Assembly (NCBI GenBank): GCA_036674765.1
Contig: JARVKI010000068.1
Span: forward strand, 62,001-126,000
DNA length: 64,000 bases
Direction of reading: 5' to 3'
Source of the DNA: Seiridium cupressi
Taxonomy: Eukaryota > Ascomycota > Sordariomycetes > Amphisphaeriales > Sporocadaceae
In this document: positions 1 through 9,397 of the stretch, in pieces
How the letters are laid out: each line of letters begins with the position of its first letter
How positions within the stretch are numbered: the stretch's first letter is position 1
Notes under the pieces: generated by a model
What the model was told of the DNA's origin: nothing
Database searches by the model: none
Seen by the model: the letters and a program-made list of their open reading frames with translations, nothing else
Program-made: the position numbers and the translations under genes

Positions 1-964
1 AAGGAGGCCGCCAAGGCTATGCTGACCAAGTATCACGGCCACGGCAACCCGGACAGCGCATGGGTTGCGCTCCAGATGCACGAATACGAGGAGCTCTTGA
101 ACATGGACGGTGCTGACAAGAGGTGGTGGGATTACCGTGCTCTGTTCCGCAACAAATCTTCTGTCTACCGGCTCTTGTGCAACTTGGCCATCTCCATCTT
201 CAGCCAGTGGGCCGGCAATGCTGTGCTCTCCTACTTCTTGGGTGCCGTCCTGGAATCTGCCGGTTACACGAACAGCATCGAGCAGGCCAACATCACTCTC
301 ATCAACTCCTGCCAGCAATTCCTCTGCGCCATTGTCGGTGCCTTCCTCGTCGACCGCATCGGTCGCCGTCCTCTTCTCATCTTCTCGTTCAGCGCCTGCT
401 GTGTCGTCTGGCTCGGCATGACCATCGCTGCAGCGGAGTTTGCCAAGTCTGGTGGTGGTATCAATCAGGATGGTACCGTCCGACAGGGTACTAACAAGGC
501 CGCCTCCCAAGCTTCGCTGGCCATGATCTTCATTTTCGGTTCAGTCTACTCCATCGGTATCACTCCGCTCCAAGCACTTTTCCCTGTCGAGGTCCTATCC
601 TTCGAGATGCGTGCCAAAGGTATGGCCTTCTCGTCGCTTGCTGTCAACGTTGCTGGCCTTCTCAACCAATTCGCTTGGCCCGTCGCTATGCAGAACATTG
701 GCTGGATTACCTACGTCATCTTCACCGTTCAAGATGCCGTTCAAGCTTTGATTATTTGGATGTACATCCCTGAGACCAAGGGCCGCACTGTAAGTTGGCA
801 CTCTTCTGTTCTCCACCCAAGCCACAGCCACTAATTTTGCACTTCCACAGCTCGAGGAACTTGATGAGATCTTTGCTGCCAAGAACCCGGTCAAGGCTTC
901 TATCGCGAAGAAGCAGATTGGTCTGAACCAATATGGTGATGTCGTTGATGTCCATGAAGTCTAA
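1..964 (+). CDS. MFS sugar transporter, lactose permease-like (3' part)
   Basis: This is the C-terminal part of a plasma-membrane sugar/H+ symporter of the major facilitator superfamily; the 5' end lies outside the window. The visible part holds the second half of the 12-helix fold. It includes the loop motif DRIGRRPLL after the helix starting NSCQQFLCAIVG, and the terminal signature PETKGRTLEELDEIF, which is diagnostic of fungal sugar transporters. One intron (790-850, GTAAGT...CACAG, with CTAAT upstream of the acceptor) splits PETKGRT from LEELDEIF. The protein ends after a polar tail at the TAA at 962-964. Sequence resemblance is closest to lactose/cellodextrin-type permeases rather than to high-affinity hexose carriers, but substrate cannot be decided from a fragment. 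The family is very common in saprotrophic and plant- or insect-associated ascomycetes. Confidence 0.93.
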
Positions 965-1640
965 GTCTACCAAAGCAGTGCGCCTATATTCAGCGCTTGC
1001 GCAAGTCGGCGAAAATACATAGCCCTACCTTTGTATCTTTAAATAATACGACGGTCAATGACCCCGTCTACTCAATTCTATGAATTGATATCTTGCTTCC
1101 ATCTCACAATACACTTCCCTCCTAGTTAGTGTGCACGTCCTCCCCCTATACGGATGATATTGCATCAGAAGACCTTGGCTAGTTCTGACAGCAGTGCACC
1201 AACCGCTACCGAAGCACATGTCGAGTAAAAGTGATTGTGGAAGCAGGCGAGATTCGCGGAGTCACGATCTAAATTATACTATACACGGTGGGTGGCGCAT
1301 TGAAGTTTTCTCGTGACTGACGATCGGATTGTCCGGGTCGTAAAACTCAAGACAAGTAAGCAGCCTCACGCAACTTAGGATACTAGCCTCGATATAGCTC
1401 ATCAGCTACACGAACCCTATGGCGCGAGAACCGTGCATTCAACTTCGACTCTCAATGGGCGATACTATCGAGGGCGCCGAAATGTATAAACACCGAGTGG
1501 CCCTCCTATTACGATGCGGATTCATCATCGTATGAAGCTACACGCACTATACAAACCACAGCGACTATCCTCAAAAATTTGTCAGAATACGATTCACCAG
1601 CTTCCTCTTCACTGTACTCGCCACAGGTGAGGCCATGGCA
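965..1640. other. Intergenic, no gene seen
   Basis: This stretch is the 3' flank of the sugar transporter and the 5' flank of the next gene. No reading frame of useful length is present. Towards its end, at about 1586-1640, one frame reads like a secretion signal without an ATG (see the following gene). Confidence 0.5.
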
Positions 1641-1645
1641 ACGAT

Positions 1646-2497
1646 TTGCCCATTCGCCTTGTATCTTTCAATATCCGCTACGCGGCAAACGCAACCGAGC
1701 GGATGTACAACGAGAAGCCATGGGCAGATCGAGCACAGCCCGTGGTAGACCAACTCACAGGCGCAATTACGGGTGCGCCACTTGGCGTGCAGACCATCAT
1801 CGGCCTGCAAGAGGTGCTGTATACACAGCTTCAGGACCTGCGCCGCGGACTGGGCGATGACTGGGCCTACATCGGCGTGGGCCGAGACGACGGTAAGCAG
1901 GCCGGCGAATTCAATCCCATCTTCTACCGGAAGAGTGATGTGCGTCTGCTCTACAACGTGACCAAGTGGCTTTCACCCACCCCAAATAAGCCGTCGTATG
2001 GCTGGAAAGCCAGCAGTCGACGCATCGTCAATGTGGGCGTCTTCGAGCACATGGCGACCGCCAAGAGGTTCATTTCCGCCAACACCCAGCTGGACGATGT
2101 TAGCATGGAGGCGCGTACCAAGGGGGCCCAGGTCGCCCTGAATGTGATCAAGGATGTCCAGAAGACCTGGGGGCCTCTGGCAATGTCGTTGACCGGGGAC
2201 TTCAATTCGCAGCCCGGTAGTCAGGATGCTTACGCGACCGTGAAGAACAGTGGATACCTGGCGGAGGTGTACACCACGGCCAAAGCGTCTCAGCGGTTCG
2301 GGGAGTACAATACCTACACAGGCTTCGACCCTGCCAAGCAGGACCAAGTGAGCACTCGCATCGACTATGTCTGGCTGGGACCGGTGGCGGAGAAGAGATG
2401 GTCCGTGGTCAGATATGAGGTTCTGTCCAGCGTTCAGAAGGGATTCTACATTAGCGATCACAGGGCAGTCGTGAGCGATGTCAAGATTGTAGTCTAA
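1646..2497 (+). CDS. Endonuclease/exonuclease/phosphatase-fold secreted protein, 5' end unresolved
   Basis: The open frame encodes about 283 residues of the metal-dependent endonuclease/exonuclease/phosphatase (EEP, DNase I-like) fold. The family landmarks are in order: LVSFNIRYA at the first strand, GLQEVL with the metal-binding Glu, GDFNSQPGS with the catalytic Asp/Asn, and a terminal SDHRAVVSDV with the catalytic Asp-His. Family members in fungi are usually secreted and begin with a signal peptide directly joined to LPIRLVSFN. Here no ATG lies in frame before the conserved core: the frame is closed by TGA at 1628-1630. A hydrophobic stretch resembling the signal peptide (IRFTSFLFTVLATGEAMA, about 1587-1640) sits in another frame and starts with ATA instead of ATG. 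Either a small intron or alternative 5' exon was missed, or the 5' end is mutated. The core is intact to its stop. Confidence 0.75.
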   Translation: MPIRLVSFNIRYAANATERMYNEKPWADRAQPVVDQLTGAITGAPLGVQTIIGLQEVLYTQLQDLRRGLGDDWAYIGVGRDDGKQAGEFNPIFYRKSDVRLLYNVTKWLSPTPNKPSYGWKASSRRIVNVGVFEHMATAKRFISANTQLDDVSMEARTKGAQVALNVIKDVQKTWGPLAMSLTGDFNSQPGSQDAYATVKNSGYLAEVYTTAKASQRFGEYNTYTGFDPAKQDQVSTRIDYVWLGPVAEKRWSVVRYEVLSSVQKGFYISDHRAVVSDVKIVV

Positions 2498-3660
2498 AGG
2501 GGGGGTAGGGGGTGGCTCGTGTCTCAATTCCTGACTTTGCCAAGCTCTAAGCTCAAAGCCAGGCTTAGTTACCCCTGATCATGTACGCTACTAAACCATT
2601 TTTTTTTTTCTCGCTCCGAATATAAGCCCTAGTCGTGGCGATACTCTGGCTTCGTGAGATGAGGCTACCGGTAGACTTCAGCATGGTTGCAAGAATGACC
2701 CCGTAGAGGATGTGGCGTTAATTATATGCAGCCCCACAGTAGGACAACATCGAAGCTAGTCCTGAATCCCGAGCAGAAGAGATGTTGTCCATTGTATCGT
2801 CCATGTGATTAAGGGCATACAACACAGGTCATCGTCACCTTTCCGCCACTACTGTTTGTCTCCTTTGGTTCTTCTGCTAATGAGGAGAAATCACTATAAT
2901 GCAACCGGAGCTATTTCCCGTCCTGGTCTAACTGTTTCAACAAGACCATCTCCGGTCGGCTGCGAACTGTGACTATCAAATGTCGGCCTTGACCCCTCTC
3001 GAGCCAAAATTTATACTAGAGGACGAGTATCCGCTCAAGCTTCTGCAGTAGTCCATGTCTTTGAGGATTACATTGGACTTGCAATGGTCATTGTGACCTT
3101 GACCACGTGGCCACAATATTTCCAAGTTTACCACAACGATGATGAGGAGGCTTTTTGGATCTGGCCGGGATCACGTACAGCACCTCGAAATTTGGCAGGC
3201 ACTATAACACAAGCCACTCGAACCGTTACAGCATTGTCAATATCTAACCCCCAAACCTTGGCTTGTAATTTTCCCCCCTCGCGTTAATACGTAACCAGGA
3301 GTATTTTAGTACTGGTTCATAAGTATTGTATGTATACGACTAAAGTGACAATGACAGACATTCTAGTCCACTAATAATTTCTTGGAGACTTATTTGTCGA
3401 TGTCGATTTGCACCGAACGTCTCGTCGCAAGTGAGAGTTAAATTCTAAAGAACCCGTGTAAAGGATAATAACCCAATCATGACCACTACAATGTTGAATT
3501 GAAATCGCCTTTTCCGAGACCGAGGTAAACAAGCAGGACTCTCTGCTAGCTCACGCCGCCTCAGGTCCTTCTCCCGTAATCGCCGTTTATGTCACCCACC
3601 AAAAAACATGTGTGGCGTGTTGGAGCCACACATTGACAAATCCCGCTGTGCTTCTACATA
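2498..3660. other. Intergenic, no gene seen
   Basis: There is no convincing reading frame. A pyrimidine run lies near 2599-2610, downstream of the EEP gene. Nothing else stands out. Confidence 0.5.
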
Positions 3661-4433
3661 CTACAAGATACTGCAAGTTTCTAGGTAGAGCAGATTGTCG
3701 AAGGCTGTGACTACGAGAACTTCAGCTGCTGCATTAACTAGACTCTGAATCTGTGTCAGTTGCTGGCTCGAGACTTGAGCTACTGTCTGGAAGGTGAAGC
3801 CTCGACCGATGGGTAGATTGACCGTGCAAGTCTGAAGTCCTGCCGGCCCTGTCGGGCTCACGTTGTAGTTGCAAGTGGACGACAATCCTGCGCTTAGTGG
3901 ATCCGTCGGCCGAACGATGATCTGGCAAGGGAACGGAATGACAGTGGCGGACCCGCCGGACCGGATGCTGCAACCGAACTGGAAGGTGCGGATCTCGAAT
4001 CGGGTACGGGATGTAGATCCGATAATGCGCGGCGCGGCGAGGATCGATGGCAAGGGAACAGGCGTCGACCCCAGGATTGCCGCAAGAGCGGCCTGGACGC
4101 CAGCAAGGGGCCCGCTGGAGATTTGGGAGAGGCTATAGAAGAGACCGTTGTCATTCGGGGCGCCCGTTGAAACGACGCTGAAGCGGGTGTAGTTGAGGTC
4201 TAGATACGGGTTGAAGTTGCTGGTTAGGCCGGTGTTTCCATCGTCGACTGGGAGTGCAGGTAGGTCGTTGTACTAGACATTAATGAGCAGAGGTGCTATC
4301 ATGCATATCTTGGGACTCATACATTAGCCAGCTTGACTCCAGGTGTACAGGTTCCGACCTGCCGGTATTCAATTACAGCGCATCTTGCAATCTCGAATAC
4401 GCCGAGCGCAATAGCCAAGCTCGAGAAATACAT
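3661..4433 (-). CDS. Small secreted cysteine-containing protein, unknown function
   Basis: I assembled this gene from two exons: 4433-4323 and 4272-3661, joined over a 50-bp intron (GTATGA...TCTAG). The product is about 240 residues. It starts with a clear secretion signal (MYFSSLAIALGVFEIARC), followed by AVIEYRQVGTCTPGVKLAN. The mature part has six cysteines (in GTCTP, FGCSI, PCQII, TCNYN, TCTVN and ETCSIL), enough for three disulfides, and is otherwise rich in Ser, Thr, Asn and aliphatic residues with no membrane segment. The ATG at 4433-4431 was chosen because it gives the signal peptide and leads in frame through a consensus donor. I do not recognise the family. It looks like one of the lineage-restricted secreted proteins of ascomycetes and could be a cell-surface or effector-like protein; that is inference only. 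Confidence 0.72.
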
Positions 4434-7215
4434 GTTGGAACGGTGCCTCGACGTAACACCCTTACAAATATTTCTTTCAGACAATGAGCATAAGAAGTTG
4501 AGGTGCGCGGTGCCTTACAGACAGATCTACGAATTGATCACTCAATTTATGGTCCTTATATATGTGACACCCAGCGGCCCAACTCGTCTCATGACGAAAG
4601 AAATGTCGCCAGGGATCGAAGAGGGCGTGGAGGCATCAAGACACCATTAGGGGGTACGCATTAGACTGTTGTAGTACCCTGTTGCACGGAGAATGTATGT
4701 TCTAAACAACCGGCCTCGATTTCGACGTTGCTGTCCTCGTGATCGACTGAATGGTAAGGGCATCAGTATACTCTGCTCCGCTCGTGATCACATGTCTCAG
4801 CCATAACCCTTAAGCATAACATTGAAGATGTCAGGAAAAGAAGACGAGTATCGAAAGCGCTCACCCACATGTCAGGCTTCCCAACTCTATAGGGATAATA
4901 TATGTTTCTCCCGTAGGTATGTCTTAGTGCGGAAGTACCACGGGATGAGGTTTATTCTGGTGCGGCAATCCGGGTTTCTTTTTCCGGCATGTTGGCTAGA
5001 AATACAAAATGTGAAGGTTCAGCCTGCCTGGACACCGCGGACCGTGCCGTCCAACTAAGACTTCGTTATAGAGAAACAGTTGCTAAACACAACAACACGT
5101 TCCGAGTTACCAATTTATTCTCTAGGCCCAAGTTTGATGGCCGTCCATTCGGTTGGGTTAAAATGTAGAGACTTCAAGCCTTGTGTTTCATCAGTCAATT
5201 GAAAGGATTGTTGCCCAGCTCAAAGGTGGGTGGTTTTGGGGGGAAAGAAGAGGAGGATTGGCTCCGCATAAAAAGTGCTAACCTAGTCGAACCAGGACAC
5301 ACTCTGCTGGATCGGTCTATAAAGTTCGTTCCGCGTCGCTTATCACACGGATACGCTGCTTCAACGTGCCCTATGCATTCGGGGAACAAGATGATAGAGT
5401 TTGGTTTCCGTCTCTTGTTTTCTTGTAGATCTTTGAATTAACTTAAACCGTAGGGGTCCAAGTCAACGACTACAAGAATACAGGTTTGTATTTCGCCATT
5501 TAATTTATAATTACTGCGGTCTCCCGTGGTTGTTCCCCGGGCATCTACGAACAGTCAGTCCCCATCACTAGAAAAGTCATACGAAAATATCTTGTATGCA
5601 TCGATAGTGGGTTGTGCCTATACTGAGGCAGTTGTAGAGAAAGATAGGACACCCATTCGAAGGATAGTAAGGAGGTTCCAATCCTGCCATTTATCGTGAT
5701 CTTAGGCATTCCGTGTACGTTTCATAAGCGAGTCACAGCGTTAATCATACCATTTTTGACAGCGCAAACAAACTTCTTTCGCAGAGTAGCATTCCTATGA
5801 TGATCCCTGAAGAAAGTACCAAAGACTTGACAGTTTAGACTAACGCAACGGATAGGCCGACACCCTAGTCTACCAGGGCTCACCAGGATTTGGATTCTCA
5901 TAAAGGATTAAGTACGAATGGGCTGGGCATCTCCTGCAGAGTTTTCACGATGACGATCATCTCCATGTCAGTGACATTCCACGGTACTTTTAGTCGTCAA
6001 TAGCGGCCGGGCTGAACCAACCGCCGCGATGGGTAACACCACATTAGCATTTGATAAAATACTAAGACAATACCTCCAGGGATAACAAGAACCTGCCATG
6101 TTACTAATATTACTGGTTTTGACCTAATGCTACTTTTATGACCCACATAGTCGTAGTAAAGTACAGCAAAGCGAGACATGTTTCCTTCTGATTTTATGAT
6201 TAATAATCAGCGAAAGGGTAGAAGGCATAGATTGACTACAAACGAGTTACATTAGCTGTAGTTGCTATGTATTAAATATGCCGCCAGGAAGTCACATATC
6301 CATCTTGTTCTCCACCCGTGGGTGCATGAATCTGGATATTTGTATAGAATTATGAAAAGGCACATTGAATCAGCCTGCCCGAAAGAACAACTGTCAGATT
6401 GACGCTTCTGCAACGTGATATAAACACTACGTCAAGCCATTTTGTGAGAGTAATGTAACTGCTCTTAATAATGCCACCTCGTCAAATCGCTGCAATGCAT
6501 GTTTATTCGGGATTCAAGGCTCGCGGAGTCGCCGACCAACCCGTATACGCCCTCAAGGTTTCCGATGCACACACACACACACACACACACCTAGAGGTTC
6601 GGCGGGCGATGGCGAACTCTAAAGAGCGGACTTTTCGGTTTGCAACAAGCTCATAGAAATACACATTGGGATCAGTTTGGTGTATAGAAAAATTCAATTG
6701 TACTCGCCTTGAAATGCCGAGACACCCATGGCAGAACCCGTTCAAGTCGTCCTTGTTCTGGGTTAATGATATTACATGAGTAGGATATTACATGTACTCA
6801 TGTGACGTGGCGGAAGCGCCTGTGGGACACCATGGCGCGCAATTACCATCTTCTGGTATTTCTTGTAACACCATGGAGACTAAAGGAGGTTCAGAGGATA
6901 TCGCTTGCCACAAACTAGTCCCAATCACTTCAATTATTTGCAGCAGCTGTCGTCGTCCAAGACCTGCAGACGCCAAAAGAACTCTTCACATCCACACCCG
7001 ACACGGCTCGGTAGGTTTTTTTCAGGATTGCCATGACAGTAACAGCCTTGATATATGCCACGTCAACGAGGGTGAGTTAGAAATAGGATGCATACCATGG
7101 CCTAGCTCTCTTAAGGTTTATTAATGGAGCAGAAGCAGGGCTGTCATCCTCGTTGTCCTTACAGACAGAACACTGCTCAATTACACAGTGGGAACGCCCC
7201 ACGCCATGAGCCAGT
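4434..7215. other. Gene-poor 2.8-kb stretch with a CA microsatellite
   Basis: Only short frames with no domain resemblance or credible splice structure are present. Composition is more AT-rich and less codon-like than the flanks, so old decayed repeat DNA is possible, but no terminal repeats were seen. A (CA)n microsatellite lies inside it at 6568-6591. Confidence 0.5.
6568..6591. repeat. (CA)n microsatellite
   Basis: About eleven to twelve uninterrupted CA units. This is a simple repeat in non-coding sequence and probably polymorphic between strains. Confidence 0.95.
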
Positions 7216-8343
7216 TCATCCCTCGTATCCCTTCCATTTCCACTGTCCTGGGGCGAACACAATCTCGAAGTTCACCTTGTCGTATACACCAATCGCGGCA
7301 CAGAGATCATGGAAACCCTCCAGACCGGTGACAGGCAAATCCCTCTTAGTGTCGATCTCCTCATGTAGATCCCATCTGCCAACCTCCCGGCCCTCCTTGG
7401 TATGGAAGATCTCGGTCGTAATTCCACCGCCCTGGCCTGGACTCATATTCATGCCAATACCAACTGTTTCTCCGCGTTTGAAGGGTGTGGTGAAATCCTT
7501 ACCACCCCATCTATCATTGATATATCTGTGTCCATCGTCGCCGTGCACGCCGACGCTTCCGCGGTGCCAGCCAGGTAGTCTAAAAGAAGGGTACGGCGGA
7601 GCCACAAAGCCGAGCGCAAGGCTGACCTCTTTCGGGCTGTCCTTCAAGATGTTGACCTCGTAGTAGATTGTCCTCTTCCTCCCTGTGGCTAACGGGCTAT
7701 GTGTGCTTACACTATACAGCGGCGGGTAAGACGCTATACACGTATCACTGGCCCCTGCCGTGTATCCTTTCCAGACGCCCGTGCCAGTCTGCGCTATAGC
7801 GCCCTTGAAGGACGGAGGTGCGAAAAGGTTTATGTTGCCGACCTGTAGTGCATTTAGTGCTGGTGCATCCAACTGCAGAGGGTTATAGAGCGGGAAGCGG
7901 CGGCACCAGGCTTCGCCCTCCTCGGCCTCTTGTTCCGTCGCGTTGTTGGTAGGTGATCGATCATAGCTGCCGAAGTAGTTGGGTGGAGGGGGGAGCAGCG
8001 AGGTGTCCGGGACGGCTTCCTCCCAGGCATGCTTCTTGTTCTCACCCTGAGAGGGGGGAGGACCGCTGGGTGGCGCGTAGTCTTGCGAGGGCGGTGGTCC
8101 AGGCGGCGGTGCGAAGCCATCATCGTGAGCTTGCCTCGAGGAAGATGGAGGGGGCCCAGATGGCGGTGCGAAGTAGTCGTTCGACGGACCATCTTGCTTG
8201 GACGGGGGAGGACCCGGAGGAGCGCTGTAACTTGAGGTATCCTGCGCCTTCGAAGGTAAAGCGCTGCTTGATGGTTGCGGTCGCGGGAGCGGTGCTTGTC
8301 TAGGCGCCGGAGCGTTTGACTGGTCTTTGCTGCCGAAGCACAT
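7216..8343 (-). CDS. SPRY-domain protein with proline-rich N-terminus
   Basis: This intronless gene encodes 375 residues. The first 130 are disordered and carry four imperfect repeats of the type (F/Y/S)APP-x-GPPPS, a proline-rich tract suited to binding SH3 or WW domains. From about residue 170 the chain resembles the SPRY/B30.2 fold: an YYEVNIL strand, then SLALGFVAPPYPSFRLPGW, GSVGVHGDDGHRY, and ETVGIGMNM followed by a glycine-rich turn and EIFHTKEGREVG. In fungi such SPRY modules occur in Ssh4/Ear1-type adaptors of the Rsp5 ubiquitin ligase and in RanBPM-like proteins. Unlike Ssh4/Ear1, this protein has no membrane segment, so it is more likely a soluble adaptor. The start MCFGSK is the first ATG of the frame. 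An A-rich tract lies about 70-110 bp upstream. Confidence 0.85.
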   Translation of the reverse strand: MCFGSKDQSNAPAPRQAPLPRPQPSSSALPSKAQDTSSYSAPPGPPPSKQDGPSNDYFAPPSGPPPSSSRQAHDDGFAPPPGPPPSQDYAPPSGPPPSQGENKKHAWEEAVPDTSLLPPPPNYFGSYDRSPTNNATEQEAEEGEAWCRRFPLYNPLQLDAPALNALQVGNINLFAPPSFKGAIAQTGTGVWKGYTAGASDTCIASYPPLYSVSTHSPLATGRKRTIYYEVNILKDSPKEVSLALGFVAPPYPSFRLPGWHRGSVGVHGDDGHRYINDRWGGKDFTTPFKRGETVGIGMNMSPGQGGGITTEIFHTKEGREVGRWDLHEEIDTKRDLPVTGLEGFHDLCAAIGVYDKVNFEIVFAPGQWKWKGYEG

Positions 8344-9397
8344 GGTGGGATCTGCGTCGCGGCGATGCGAATCGGTTTCTGCAATGAGGTAAATCAGGTG
8401 GCAGAGCTATTTGGCTTCCCTAAAAAACGAAAAAAAAAACAAAAAAAAAAACACAATTAGGATTGTGTCTGAATTGGTGGTGGGCAAAGCTACGTGTGAA
8501 AACTGGACAGCGTTTAGAATGACGATTCCTTATGTAGGCAGTTGCGGCCAAATAATGGAGGGAGTGTATCACAGCGCAGTGAGTGAAAGGTAAGCACCGA
8601 TGACGGTGATGGAGAGACGGGGCGGTTTACTGATGGCAAACAGATGTCAATTGAGTAGATACCTTATCTAAAGAGGCTGTGCTCGCTTGCCAAGTGAAAT
8701 AGAAGTGCGCTGTTTGAGGTGCAACAATGAGATAGTGGAAGAAAGCGTCGCTAGGTCCTCAGCCTCGATCGGACGGCGACTTTGGGACCCTTGGCCCCGC
8801 TAATAAATGTGACGTCGTCCTTTGGCCGTCTTGGGCAAAATGGACCACCATTTCCCCAGACTCTCCAGACTTTGCTGTTCCCACGTCTCTGGTCGATGGC
8901 TCGGCTTCTGTGGGTCTTCTCGAAGGAAGCCGTGAACTTTATGCTCGGCTTGCGGATGCTACTTTGTCTATGGACCATGAATGAATTGCTGGCCACAGCT
9001 GTGCCTATCTCGACCATCACGAATTGACTTTCGCAGTGGCTTTCTTCACTTTGAACAATGTTAGAGGCAAAACAACAATAACGTATTCCCCTGTGTCAGG
9101 TACCTCTTAAAAGAGCCTGTAAACATATCACACGAACACGAACGCGAGACAAGCATTGTGGGGGTAGTGATTGACTGCATTCTATCTCAATCCATGTATT
9201 CCTCCCGAGAATGCTACTGTGGCCAAGTTGGTTGGTGTGCCTTGGGTGTGGCCATATTCCTCCGCGACTGCACACTATATGATGCTCAATTGCTCGTTTC
9301 ACTCGAGAGACGTCCTCCCCGTCATCCCAACACACTCGCTTCACTACCACATACTACTTCAACATTTGTACTGCTCCACTCAAGCAACATGCCGGGG
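8344..9397. other. Intergenic between SPRY and exchanger genes
   Basis: Contains the A-rich 5' flank of the SPRY gene (8426-8453) and the 3' flank of the cation exchanger. The short frames at 8751-9027 and 9096-9541 lack any family resemblance. Confidence 0.5.

Noticed and set aside
7124..7663. 179-codon plus-strand frame
   Set aside because: It lies antisense to the SPRY gene, has no family resemblance and is a shadow of its biased codons.
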